Positions 9,329 to 19,191 of a DNA stretch of 64,000 nt are shown here, piece by piece. Both the position numbers and the translations under genes were made by a program. Location: assembly GCF_003217235.1 (NCBI RefSeq), contig NZ_QJTF01000001.1:124001-188000 (forward strand), written 5' to 3'. Source of the stretch: Paramesorhizobium leguminum. Lineage in GTDB: Bacteria > Pseudomonadota > Alphaproteobacteria > Rhizobiales > Rhizobiaceae. The first letter of the stretch is position 1, and every line of letters begins with the position of its first letter. Under the pieces are notes generated by a model. It did not search any database. It saw only the letters and a list, made by a program, of their open reading frames with translations, and was not told the origin of the DNA.

Positions 9329-9736
9329 ATGAAGAAACGCTCCTCGAAAACTGTGGTGCTTTATCTTGCTGTCGGCTTTGGTGCTGGCCTGGGCGCATTG
9401 TTGCGGTTCTGGTGCGGGCTGGCTGTCGCCGGGCTCGTTGAAAGCGGACTTTGGACCACAGCCTTCGTCAATATTTCCGGTTCCTTCGCCATCGTGTTCT
9501 TCGCCGCAATCGTTGGCCCGGACGGGCGCTGGCCGGTCGGCTCGGTGGGGCGGCAATTTGTTATGGGCGGCGTCTGCGGTGGATTCACCACTTTTTCCGC
9601 CATGAGCCTCGATACTTTGCTGCTTATCCTCCGCGGCGAACCGCTGCGGGCTATTTTCTATCTTTTGACGGTAGTAATCCTGTCGCTTGCCGCCGGCTGG
9701 ATGGGTCATTTGCTTGCCCGCGCGACGCAAGATTAA
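9329..9736 (+). CDS. crcB: Fluoride channel CrcB/Fluc, second of a pair
   Basis: This 135-residue partner of the gene before it has the same motif order: GFGAGLGALLRF, FVNISGSFAIVF, GGFTTFSAM and a final hydrophobic helix. Start ATG 9329 follows AGGAGA directly at the end of the upstream gene, so the two are co-transcribed and probably coupled. The basic N-terminus (MKKRSSK) differs from the first copy. By the positive-inside rule this suggests the two subunits sit in opposite orientations, which fits a heterodimeric antiparallel channel (inference). Confidence 0.88.
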   Translation: MKKRSSKTVVLYLAVGFGAGLGALLRFWCGLAVAGLVESGLWTTAFVNISGSFAIVFFAAIVGPDGRWPVGSVGRQFVMGGVCGGFTTFSAMSLDTLLLILRGEPLRAIFYLLTVVILSLAAGWMGHLLARATQD

Positions 9737-9858
9737 ATCTCCCTTCGGAAGGTCCTTGGTTATTTTACAGAGCGCTGTTACATTGGACGCAACATAAAGA
9801 GTGACAGCGCCTGCTTGCGTCCTTTCAAAGGCTCGCGCGGTGCTTTGAGGACAAGAAC

Positions 9859-11307
9859 TTGAAGAACCCCGAGGAAGACGCGAGCATTGCCTCGCGTGAC
9901 GGGGCGTCCGGTGGGAATTCTGCGCATGATGATGTGCGCAATTCTCCCGCAAAAGGCAGGCGGAAAAACCGCCGGCCCAGGACCGCATCGGCCGAGCCGC
10001 GTCCGGCTGCCGATTCGGGACGTCCCGATGGAGAACAGAAAAAGCGCGCGCGCCGTCGCCGGCGAGGCAAGGCGAAAGCGCATGGAAGCACGGTGCAGGT
10101 GGCGGCCGCCGATGCTACGGTTGCGTCATCCTCGGCGCCGGCTAAATCCGCTCACCACCGCCGCTCGAAGCGTGGCAGGCAGGGCCGGGCCGCGCTCCCG
10201 CCGGATGTCACGCCGGAAATCCGCATCGCATCGGGGGCAGCGCCAAAACCACAGGCGGAGCAGCGCCCGCGTGCCGTTTCCGCACGGGGGGATACGCCAC
10301 CGCTCTATGCCGCGCTGGATCTTGGCACCAACAATTGCCGCCTTTTGGTCGCTTCGCCGACACGGCCAGGCCAGTTCCGCGTCGTCGATGCATTCTCGCG
10401 CATCGTCCGGTTGGGCGAGGGGCTGGGCGCGACGGGCAGGCTTGGCGACAAGGCCATGGGCCGTGCCATTGAGGCGCTTAAAGTGTGTGGCGATAAGCTT
10501 GGTTCAAGAACGGTCAGCAGATCGCGGCTGATCGCCACCGAGGCCTGCCGCGCGGCGGAGAACGGCGCGGAGTTTTTAAGTCGCGTGCGCGAGGAGACCG
10601 GGCTGGAGCTTGAAATCGTCGACCGGCAGACCGAGGCGCGTCTCGCCGTTTCCGGTTGCGGCACGCTGGTGGACCGCGATGCGGAGGCCATCGTGCTGTT
10701 CGATATCGGCGGCGGCTCGTCCGAGATCGCGCTCATCGATGTCTCGCGCCGCCGCTCGCCGCGTCTGGCGGAACACATCATCGCCTGGACCTCGTTGCCC
10801 GTCGGCGTGGTTACGCTTGCCGAGCGCTTCGGGGGGCGTGACGTGACGCGCGAAAGCTTCGCCGCCATGGTCGGCCATGTCGCGGAACTGATCGAGGCTT
10901 TCACCGACCGGCATAAGCTGGGCGAATTGGCCAAGAGCCCGCGCTTTCACTTGATCGGCACCTCCGGCACGGTCACGACCCTGGCCGGCATACATCTGGG
11001 ATTGCCGCGCTACGACCGCAGGCGTATCGATGGCATGTGGATGGACAAGGACGATGTGACCAGCATGACCAGCCAGCTCCTTTCCTGGGATTTCGACGCA
11101 CGCGTCGCCAATCCCTGCATCGGCGCGGACCGGGCCGATCTGGTGCTGGCGGGCTGCGCCATCCTCGACGCCATCCGCAACGTCTGGCCGAGCCAGAAGC
11201 TGCGCGTCGCCGATCGGGGGCTGCGTGAAGGCATATTGACGGAACTCATGTCTAGGGATGGCGCCTGGCGTGAGCGTCATTATTCCACAACAAACGGCAG
11301 GCATTGA
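9859..11307 (+). CDS. Ppx/GppA family phosphatase with long basic N-terminal extension
   Basis: The catalytic part starts near residue 149 and shows the ASKHA-fold motifs of exopolyphosphatase/guanosine pentaphosphatase proteins: [25 protein letters not shown] and [11 protein letters not shown]. Such enzymes hydrolyse polyphosphate or pppGpp. The first ~148 residues are low-complexity and rich in K, R, A and P, so they are probably disordered and may bind RNA or polyphosphate (inference). The likely start is TTG 9859, with GAGG about 10 bases upstream. The stop overlaps the rlmE start by one base, so the two are one operon, a pairing common in this order. Confidence 0.85.
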   Translation: MKNPEEDASIASRDGASGGNSAHDDVRNSPAKGRRKNRRPRTASAEPRPAADSGRPDGEQKKRARRRRRGKAKAHGSTVQVAAADATVASSSAPAKSAHHRRSKRGRQGRAALPPDVTPEIRIASGAAPKPQAEQRPRAVSARGDTPPLYAALDLGTNNCRLLVASPTRPGQFRVVDAFSRIVRLGEGLGATGRLGDKAMGRAIEALKVCGDKLGSRTVSRSRLIATEACRAAENGAEFLSRVREETGLELEIVDRQTEARLAVSGCGTLVDRDAEAIVLFDIGGGSSEIALIDVSRRRSPRLAEHIIAWTSLPVGVVTLAERFGGRDVTRESFAAMVGHVAELIEAFTDRHKLGELAKSPRFHLIGTSGTVTTLAGIHLGLPRYDRRRIDGMWMDKDDVTSMTSQLLSWDFDARVANPCIGADRADLVLAGCAILDAIRNVWPSQKLRVADRGLREGILTELMSRDGAWRERHYSTTNGRH

Positions 11308-12017
11308 TGAAAAAACCGGGCGGAACCAAAACTGGGGGCAGGGGTGGCGTTGGCACGCGCGGCCTGCACACGCGCGTCAAGAAGAAGGCGGGCACGATCA
11401 AGGAATCCTCGCGCCGCTGGCTCGAGCGCCATCTGAATGATCCATACGTGCAGAAATCCAGGCAGGAAGGCTACCGCTCGCGCGCGGCCTTCAAGCTGAT
11501 CGAGATCGACGACCGCTACAAGATATTGAAAAAGGGCCAGAAGATCATCGATCTCGGCGCCGCGCCCGGCGGCTGGAGCCAGATCGCGGCCGGCATCGTC
11601 GGCTCGACCAATGACGACCCGCACGTCGTCGGCATCGATTATCTCGATGTCGATCCGCTTCCGGGTGTCACGCTTTTGAAGATGGATTTTCTCGATGAGG
11701 AAGCACCCGAAAAGCTGATCGAGGCGCTTGGCGGGCGCCCTGACGTGGTGCTCTCCGACATGGCCGCACCCACCACCGGGCATCGGCGCACAGATCATCT
11801 GCGCACCGCGCATCTGTGTGAAGTGGCGGTGGATTTCGCCATTTCAGTGTTGAAGCCCGGCGGCCATTTTCTGACCAAGACCTTCCAGGGCGGTACGGAA
11901 AACGAGCTTTTGACCATTCTCAAGCAGAACTTCAAATCCGTCCATCATGTGAAGCCACCTGCCTCGCGCGCGGAATCGGTTGAGCTTTACCTGCTGGCGC
12001 GGGATTTCAAGGGGTGA
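11307..12017 (+). CDS. rlmE: 23S rRNA 2'-O-methyltransferase RlmE (FtsJ/RrmJ)
   Basis: RlmE methylates the ribose of U2552 in the A-loop of 23S rRNA, a late step in 50S assembly. The 236-residue protein has the family pattern: [10 protein letters not shown] with the first catalytic lysine, the SAM site [17 protein letters not shown] with the aspartate, and FLTKTFQGG with the second lysine. ATG 11307 overlaps the stop of the Ppx/GppA gene (TGATGA). A TTG three bases upstream is possible but not needed. The N-terminus is basic, as usual for rRNA binding. Confidence 0.95.
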   Translation: MKKPGGTKTGGRGGVGTRGLHTRVKKKAGTIKESSRRWLERHLNDPYVQKSRQEGYRSRAAFKLIEIDDRYKILKKGQKIIDLGAAPGGWSQIAAGIVGSTNDDPHVVGIDYLDVDPLPGVTLLKMDFLDEEAPEKLIEALGGRPDVVLSDMAAPTTGHRRTDHLRTAHLCEVAVDFAISVLKPGGHFLTKTFQGGTENELLTILKQNFKSVHHVKPPASRAESVELYLLARDFKG

Positions 12018-12057
12018 TGGAATTGACTACATCGGCCAGTTGATGTAATTTGTCGGC

Positions 12058-12357
12058 ATGGGGGCAGCGAGAAAAATAATTAAGAGGCGGATCGACCTGA
12101 CGGAAGATTCGTTTGTGGAGCTATCCGTTTTTGAGGTGCCGAAGCCTCTCGCTGGATCGAAACATAGTTTTAAATACCGCCTGGCCTACGTCGTGTCGAA
12201 AGTTTGTGTGATGCGATATGACAACGAGGTGGGAAAAGGCGACCACAAGCATGTTGGAAGAAGAGAATTTTCCTATGATTTTGTCGATGTCGACACACTG
12301 CTGGATGATTTTTTCGCGGAAGTGGAAAGGATGAACTATGACGGTGCTAATAATTGA
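12058..12357 (+). CDS. TumE-like toxin candidate (DUF6516 family)
   Basis: This 99-residue protein carries the DUF6516/TumE signature RYDNEVGKGDHKH in its second half. In its family it is paired with a small DNA-binding protein, and that partner starts inside its 3' end (overlap 12338-12357). The local sequence is more A/T-rich than the flanking rlmE. The pairing suggests a toxin-antitoxin module in which this is the toxin, but toxicity is not shown by sequence and the target is unknown. No strong ribosome site precedes ATG 12058. Confidence 0.7.
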   Translation: MGAARKIIKRRIDLTEDSFVELSVFEVPKPLAGSKHSFKYRLAYVVSKVCVMRYDNEVGKGDHKHVGRREFSYDFVDVDTLLDDFFAEVERMNYDGANN

Positions 12358-12691
12358 TGTTGCCTCGATTGACGAAATCAAAGCTGATGTTGTGCGCCGC
12401 GTGAAATCCGGCGTCGAAGCAAAGGAAGACTTTTATACATTCCTCACCTACGAAGACTTGCACCGCGCACTTACCCCGAAGCGGATCGCCATTCTCGATG
12501 CGATGAAGGGCAGGGGACCTCTTTCCATGCGGGAAGTGGCTCGGCTTGTCGGTCGCGATTTCAAGGGGGTCCATACCGATCTTAATGCCATGCGTCTCAT
12601 TGGTTTGATCGATAGCGCTCCCGAAGGCGGTGTGATCCTAGCCTACGATGAACTGCATATCGACATCACGCTGTCGGCGAAAGCCGCCTGA
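12338..12691 (+). CDS. HVO_A0114-like winged-helix protein, antitoxin candidate
   Basis: The 117-residue protein has a winged-helix region of the HVO_A0114 type: TYEDLHRALTPKRIAIL, then GPLSMREVARLVGRDFKGVHTDLNAM as helix-turn-helix, then GGVILAYDELHIDI. It overlaps the upstream TumE-like gene by 20 bases, so the two are translated together. By family precedent it would neutralise the partner and repress the pair's own promoter. It ends 11 bases before the convergent MFS gene. Confidence 0.7.
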   Translation: MTVLIIDVASIDEIKADVVRRVKSGVEAKEDFYTFLTYEDLHRALTPKRIAILDAMKGRGPLSMREVARLVGRDFKGVHTDLNAMRLIGLIDSAPEGGVILAYDELHIDITLSAKAA

Positions 12692-12702
12692 CCGCTGCGT
12701 TC

Positions 12703-14121
12703 CTATTCCCCTGTAATCGGCGGTGCGCCATCCTCCGTCGGCTTTTTTTCGATCCGCGTGTGCAGTTCGTGCCCCGCGTTCGGCGACAGCCGCACGAAAA
12801 GAAAAAACGAGAGTGCCGAAGCGAACGCCACGACAAAAAAGGCGATGTGAAAGTCTTCCAGCCGCAACGGGCCGCCATGGATCGTGGTGCTGACTTCAAG
12901 CACGACGCCGGCGAGCGCAACGCCAAGCGCGATTGATATCTGTTGCGCCACCGCCGTGATCGGCGTTGCCTGGCTGGTCTGGGCGTCGGGAATTTCCGCG
13001 AATGCCAGCGCGTTGACCCCGGTGAAGAAAAGCGAGCGAACGAGCCCGCTCAAGAGCAGCAGCGGCATGATCAGCAAATAGGGCGTCGAGGGTGTGAACA
13101 GGCCGTTTATCGCCATGAGACCGGCGGAAACGAGGGAGCCGATGATCAGAATGTGGCGGAAGCCGAACCGGGCGAAGATCCGGTTCACGCCGAACTTCAT
13201 GCTCATCGCGCCGACCGCTATGATGAAGGTGATCATGCCGGACTGGAACGGATTCAGGCCAAAGCCGATCTGAAACATCATCGGCAGCAGAAACGGCATT
13301 GCGCCCACGCCAAGCCGGAAGATGCCGCCGCCGACGACCGCCGTGTTGAACGTCCGGTTTTTAAACAGCGAAAGATCGAGAAGCGGGTGAGGCGTCTTCT
13401 TTGCATGCCATACATATAGGATGCTGGCCACGATGCCGGTCGCAATGGTGGTCAGCCCGATGACCGGGGAGATATATGGCATGCTCACAACCGAGAGCCC
13501 GAAAATGATGGCCGACATGCCGAGGCCGGACAAGATGAAGCCCGGCCAGTCGAGCGGCCTGAGCGAACGTTCCGTATCGTCGGGCAGCACACGGGTAGCA
13601 AACCAGATCCCCAGGATACCGATCGGTACATTGATGATAAAGATCCAGTGCCAGGTGAGGTAAGTCGTGATGAAGCCGCCGACCGGGGCGCCGATCAGCG
13701 GGCCGACAAGTGCTGGAATGGTGAGGTATGCCATGGCCGAGACGAGTTCGTGCCGCGGCGTTGAGCGCACCAGCACCAGCCGGCCCACCGGTGTCATCAT
13801 CGCGCCGCCAACGCCCTGTAGAAAGCGCGATGCTACGAAGGCAAGCAGTGAATTCGAAACGGCGCATGCAATGGACCCGACAACGAAGACTGCAATCGCC
13901 GCGCGAAAGACATTCTTCGCGCCGAACCTGTCGGCCATCCAGCCGCTTATCGGAATGAACACCGCAAGCGAGACGAGATAGGCAGTGAATGCCAGTTTCA
14001 GCGCGATGGGGCTTGTGCCTATATCGACTGCAATTGCCGGGAGCGATGTGGAAATAATGCTGGAATCCATCTGCTCCATGAAGAGCGCGACGGCCAGGAC
14101 CAGTGGAATGATGCGGTTCAC
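12703..14121 (-). CDS. MFS transporter, DHA2 (EmrB/QacA) family
   Basis: This is a drug:proton antiporter-type permease with about 14 hydrophobic segments. It has the DHA2 start LFMEQMDSSIISTSLPAIA, motif A GWMADRFGAKNVF after helix 2, and motif C-like RFLQGVGGAMMTPVGR. The substrate is unknown. The open frame continues upstream to a TTG at 14175; I prefer GTG 14121 because it yields the usual short N-terminus (NRIIPLVLAVA). Neither has a clear ribosome site. It faces away from the following genes and is preceded by a repeat-rich promoter region. Confidence 0.85.
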   Translation of the reverse strand: MNRIIPLVLAVALFMEQMDSSIISTSLPAIAVDIGTSPIALKLAFTAYLVSLAVFIPISGWMADRFGAKNVFRAAIAVFVVGSIACAVSNSLLAFVASRFLQGVGGAMMTPVGRLVLVRSTPRHELVSAMAYLTIPALVGPLIGAPVGGFITTYLTWHWIFIINVPIGILGIWFATRVLPDDTERSLRPLDWPGFILSGLGMSAIIFGLSVVSMPYISPVIGLTTIATGIVASILYVWHAKKTPHPLLDLSLFKNRTFNTAVVGGGIFRLGVGAMPFLLPMMFQIGFGLNPFQSGMITFIIAVGAMSMKFGVNRIFARFGFRHILIIGSLVSAGLMAINGLFTPSTPYLLIMPLLLLSGLVRSLFFTGVNALAFAEIPDAQTSQATPITAVAQQISIALGVALAGVVLEVSTTIHGGPLRLEDFHIAFFVVAFASALSFFLFVRLSPNAGHELHTRIEKKPTEDGAPPITGE

Positions 14122-14160
14122 GATTGAAGTCCAATCATGGCGGAGAGGAAATTGCGGCGC

Positions 14161-14270
14161 TAGAGCGGTATGCAATTAAGTTGAATCGGGCATCCCGCTC
14201 TAAATCTTTGTTTTAGCCGCATAATCTTATCCGAAAAGTCTGCAACTTTTCGGGATCATGCTCTAGCAGG
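14161..14270. repeat. Palindromic repeat family E, copy 1, with an adjoining dyad
   Basis: TAGAGCGG at 14161-14168 and CCGCTCTA at 14195-14202 form one dyad. Next, at 14216-14270, lies a hairpin CCGAAAAGT-CTGCA-ACTTTTCGG flanked by GCATAATC and GATCATGC. The second part is repeated at 63121-63175 with paired base changes. The gene-free stretch between the MFS and ClC genes (14122-14410) holds this and nothing else I can identify. Confidence 0.7.
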
Positions 14271-14410
14271 CGTTATTTACGACAATCCCGATACATTTTA
14301 TCTCACAATCGGGTGATTTATCTTCTTAACACGAGCATATTCAGCCATTCTTAAAGGAACGACAAAGAAGTTTGTTCCCGGCAAGTTCTCGCAGGAGACG
14401 CGGCAAAAGC

Positions 14411-15784
14411 CTATTGCCCTATTGCCCTATTGCCCTCGCCCTCTCTCCCCTTCGCCCTTCTCAGCCGCAGCGCATCGGCGAGATAGAGCCGGGACAGACC
14501 ATGATAGAGTGGTTCATGCGAGATGAGCCGCGCGGCGCCATAGCCGATCATCGAGGCGCACATCAGCGGAATGACATTGTTGTGGTTGCCGGTCATCTCG
14601 AGGATGATGACGAAAGCCGTCATCGGCGCCTGCACCACGCCGGCGAAATAGCCCGCCATGCCCAGCACGGCGGCAAGGCTGGCATTGGCGCCGAAGAGGA
14701 GGCCGAGCGAACTGCCCAATCCGGCCCCGACCGCCAGCGACGGCGCAAAGATGCCTCCGGGGATGCCCGATATCGTCGAAAATACCCCGGCTATGAATTT
14801 GCCCAGGAAGAAGAACGGCGGCAGTGGCGTGCCCTCGATGGCGCTTCTGGCCTGAGTGTATCCCGTACCGAAGGTCTCGCCGCCGGAAAGGACGCCGATC
14901 AGCGCCACTGCAATGCCGCAGCCCGCGGCGATCATCAGCGCGCGGCCGAGTGGCCAAGGCTGGATGAGCCGCCTGATGCGGCGGGATGCCTGAAGCACGA
15001 AGGCGCTGAAGATCGCGCCCGCCAGCCCGCCGACCGCGCCGCAGACGAGCACCAGCAGCCAATCCTCAGCGCCGGAGGTCGTCACGCTTGTGGTGCCGAA
15101 ATAGGTGTAGTTGCCGACGAGGCCAAGCGAGGCGATGCCGGCGAGGATGACGGCGGAAACCACCAGCCCGTTGGTGCGCGCCGCATAGGACCGCCCCATC
15201 TCCTCGATGGCGAAGACGATGCCGGCGAGCGGCGCGTTGAACGCGGCTGCGATGCCTGCCGCTGAACCGGCGAGGATCAGCCCGCGCGCCTGTTCCATGC
15301 CGCCGATCTTCGCCGAAAGGAGCATGATGGATGCGCCGACCTGCACGGTCGGCCCTTCGCGTCCGATAGATGCGCCGGAAAAGAGCCCGATGATCGTGAG
15401 GAAGATCTTGCCGATCGTCATGCGCAGCGACAGGAGCCCTTCGCGGTCTTCCTCATCGCTCAGGTGGCGGGCAGCGATGGCCTGCGGAATGCCGCTGCCC
15501 TCCGAATTCGGAAAATAGCTGCGCGCCATCCAGGCGCAGAAGACGAAGCCAAGCGGGGTGATGATGAGCGGCAGCCATTCGTATCCCGCGCCGCCGCTGG
15601 TAATGCCCTGGAAAAGCTTCTGTGCCAGATCCGCGACATAGGCGAAAACCACGCTGATGATGCCGATCGCCAGCGCGCCCGCCCAGAACACGAGCCGGGG
15701 TTTCCACAGCCGTGGCGTCCAGAGGACATGAGAGCGTCTGAGCAGGCGAACGCGTTTGTAAGCGCGTCTATAAGCGGAATGCAC
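14411..15784 (-). CDS. ClC family chloride channel/antiporter
   Basis: The 457-residue membrane protein has the three ClC selectivity motifs in order: GSGIPQ, GREGPTVQ (with the gating glutamate) and GGIFAPSLAVGAGLGS. The gating glutamate supports H+/Cl- exchange or gated transport. There is no C-terminal CBS domain; the last ~30 residues are charged. The N-terminus is arginine-rich before the first helix. It is divergent from guaB. The product sits in the inner membrane, possibly for acid or osmotic resistance. Confidence 0.9.
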   Translation of the reverse strand: MHSAYRRAYKRVRLLRRSHVLWTPRLWKPRLVFWAGALAIGIISVVFAYVADLAQKLFQGITSGGAGYEWLPLIITPLGFVFCAWMARSYFPNSEGSGIPQAIAARHLSDEEDREGLLSLRMTIGKIFLTIIGLFSGASIGREGPTVQVGASIMLLSAKIGGMEQARGLILAGSAAGIAAAFNAPLAGIVFAIEEMGRSYAARTNGLVVSAVILAGIASLGLVGNYTYFGTTSVTTSGAEDWLLVLVCGAVGGLAGAIFSAFVLQASRRIRRLIQPWPLGRALMIAAGCGIAVALIGVLSGGETFGTGYTQARSAIEGTPLPPFFFLGKFIAGVFSTISGIPGGIFAPSLAVGAGLGSSLGLLFGANASLAAVLGMAGYFAGVVQAPMTAFVIILEMTGNHNNVIPLMCASMIGYGAARLISHEPLYHGLSRLYLADALRLRRAKGREGEGNRAIGQ

Positions 15785-15935
15785 GATCGGTCTTCCTTGT
15801 ATTTTACCGCGTGTCCCTCACGCCCGGTTTAACACGGATAAGGTGAATGAAAACACCATAACGCGTTTTTTGCCCTTTCCATCCGGACAAACCCATGTTA
15901 CCAGCCCGTGCCAATTCATCGAAACGCAAAGAACT

Positions 15936-15963
15936 CGTCGCCCCGAGCCGGGAGCGGCGTTTT
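15936..15963 (+). terminator. Terminator-like hairpin in the guaB leader
   Basis: CGTCGC-CCCG-AGC-CGGG-A-GCGGCG followed by TTTTCTTC ends 22 bases before the guaB ATG. The outer six pairs include one G-T, the inner four are G/C, and one A is bulged. Its place directly before guaB, rather than after a gene, suggests attenuation of guaB (inference). Confidence 0.5.
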
Positions 15964-15976
15964 CTTCATTTACTAG

Positions 15977-17479
<1,503 letters not shown>

Positions 17480-17505
17480 ATTCTCTGAAACGTTGGCGGG
17501 GCACT

Positions 17506-17665
17506 TCACCCCCCTCTGGCTTGCCAGCCATCTCCCCCTCAAGGGGGGAGATTAAGCTCTCATAGTTCGGCACCCAATCGCAAACGTTGCAGGATGAGTG
17601 CCGTCATCAATGCAGGCCAATCTCCCCCCTTGAGGGGGAGATGCCTGGCAAGGCAGAGGGGGGTG
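17506..17665. repeat. Palindromic repeat family A, copy A2
   Basis: A long inverted repeat with outer ends TCACCCCCC...GGGGGGTGA. Each arm holds two small hairpins (TGGCT-TGCC-AGCCA or TGCCT-TGCC-AGGCA, then ATCTCCCCC-TCAA-GGGGGAGAT), around a ~60-base unpaired centre. It fills the space between guaB and the MAPEG gene. Confidence 0.85.
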
Positions 17666-17707
17666 AGAGGCAGCGCGCTTCTATTAATCAAGACGGGGAA
17701 ACCACAC

Positions 17708-18124
17708 ATGTCACAAACCGCAATTTTCTGGCCGATGATTGTCCAAACAGGACTGATCTACGTCATCTATTACCTCTCTTCCGTCCGCCGCCTTGGCGCC
17801 GTCAAGAGCGGTGCCGCGCGGGCGGGGGACTTCAAGCTGCCCTTCACCGAACCCGCGCCGAGCGCCACCGCGATCCGCAGCCTGGCGAACCAGTTTGAGC
17901 TGCCGGTGCTGTTCTACGTGGTCTGCCTCTCGCTCTACGTGCTGAACGGCGCAACACTCATCGCCGTTCTTCTGGCATGGGCCTTCGTCATCACCCGCAT
18001 CCTGCACGCCGCCGTGCATGTCACCTCGAACGATTTGCGCCTGCGCCGCCCCCTGTTCCTCGCCGGCTTCGCCATCAACGCGCTGTTGTGGGTCTGGTTG
18101 GCGGTGTGGCTGTTGCGGCTTTGA
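17708..18124 (+). CDS. MAPEG family membrane protein
   Basis: This 138-residue protein has four hydrophobic helices and the MAPEG layout: an arginine-rich loop after helix 1, RSLANQFELPVLFYV at helix 2, and TRILHAAVHV at helix 3. MAPEG proteins include membrane glutathione transferases and eicosanoid enzymes; the bacterial substrate is usually unknown. I chose ATG 17708 because the 38 residues upstream in the frame are repeat A2 read as codons. It ends 5 bases before the convergent oxyR. Confidence 0.8.
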   Translation: MSQTAIFWPMIVQTGLIYVIYYLSSVRRLGAVKSGAARAGDFKLPFTEPAPSATAIRSLANQFELPVLFYVVCLSLYVLNGATLIAVLLAWAFVITRILHAAVHVTSNDLRLRRPLFLAGFAINALLWVWLAVWLLRL

Positions 18125-18129
18125 TACCC

Positions 18130-19059
18130 CTATCGCATCAATTCCGATAATTCATCTGAACCGAGCCGCAACATCCCCGCGCTCTCGCTGATACACTCCG
18201 CCAACGCCTGAAAATCCTGCCGCCGCTCGCTCTGCCTGCGCCAGAGGAGGCCGATCTCGCGGCGGGGCTCGCTTCCTGCAAACGGCACGATGCGCATCTT
18301 CATGCGGCCGGCTTCGGCGCGCACCGCGATTTCCGGTATCAGCGTCAGCCCCATGCCATGGCTGACCATCTGCAAAAGCGTCGCCATGCTGGTCGCGCCG
18401 TAATTGACGAGTTGCCGCTGTCTCGTGGCGGAGCACACCGCCAGCGCCTGGTCACGCAGGCAATGGCCTTCTTCAAGCAGCAGCAGGCGCTCCACAGCCA
18501 CATTCTCCTGCGTCATCGGCGAGGCGAGGATGTCGTGGTCGTTTGTCGAAGTGGCGATCAGGAAACGGTCGTGAAACACCGGCTCCACCATCAGCATGTC
18601 GTCTTCGATGGGTAGCGCCGCCACGACGGCATCGAGTTCTCCGACACGCAAGTCCTCGATCAGTCTCGACGTCACCGCTTCCTTCAGCTCCACCGTCAGC
18701 GCCGGATAACGCGCGCGCAGCATCGGGATCAGCACCGGCACGAGATAGGGCGCGATGGTGGGGATGATGCCGAGCCGGACGCGTCCCTGCAGCACGCCGC
18801 GCTTCTGCGCCGCGATCTCCTCCAGCGCGCGAATTTCGCCCAATATGCTGCGGATGCGCGGCAAGAGCCGCTGTCCCATCTCGCTCAAGACCACCGATTT
18901 CCGCGTCCGCTCGAAAAGTTGCGCGCCGATGATCTGCTCCATCTCGGCGATCTGCGCGGAAAGCGCGGGTTGCGAGACATGCGCCATCTCCGCCGCCTTC
19001 CGGAAGTGCAGCGTGGTTGCCAGCGCCTCGAAATAGCGCATTTGCCTGACAGTGAACAT
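18130..19059 (-). CDS. oxyR: Hydrogen-peroxide sensing LysR regulator OxyR
   Basis: A LysR-type regulator with the N-terminal winged helix (RQMRYFEALATTLHFRKAAEMAHVSQPALSAQI). Its effector domain holds the two redox cysteines in GHCLRDQALAVC, C200 and C209, matching the C199/C208 spacing of classical OxyR. H2O2 forms the disulfide and turns the protein into an activator. It is divergent from a catalase gene, the classical target. A dyad overlapping its own start codon suggests autorepression. Confidence 0.95.
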   Translation of the reverse strand: MFTVRQMRYFEALATTLHFRKAAEMAHVSQPALSAQIAEMEQIIGAQLFERTRKSVVLSEMGQRLLPRIRSILGEIRALEEIAAQKRGVLQGRVRLGIIPTIAPYLVPVLIPMLRARYPALTVELKEAVTSRLIEDLRVGELDAVVAALPIEDDMLMVEPVFHDRFLIATSTNDHDILASPMTQENVAVERLLLLEEGHCLRDQALAVCSATRQRQLVNYGATSMATLLQMVSHGMGLTLIPEIAVRAEAGRMKMRIVPFAGSEPRREIGLLWRRQSERRQDFQALAECISESAGMLRLGSDELSELMR

Positions 19060-19077
19060 GATAGGAAATGCTTATCA
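19059..19077. promoter_or_regulatory. Candidate OxyR operator in the oxyR-katA intergenic region
   Basis: TGATA-N9-TATCA is a perfect interrupted dyad that touches the oxyR start codon. Read in the OxyR tetrad spacing (four-base blocks every 11 bases), it begins ATAG...TTAT and continues CACA...CAAT up to 19097, so the first two and the last blocks fit best. It would serve both oxyR and katA. Confidence 0.5.
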
Positions 19078-19191
19078 AAAATCACATCGAATTCAATTGG
19101 AAGTTATAATTAGAATAATTCCATATTGGCGGCACAGCGCCGGGCCAATCTGCCCGGCTAGCCCTTTCAAGCACCAACGGAGAATATTCCC

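Noticed and set aside
17506-17665. Insertion sequence or MITE with transposase
   Set aside because: Family A elements have no coding capacity, no clear target duplication that I can see, and no transposase is in the window. They are listed as palindromic repeats only.
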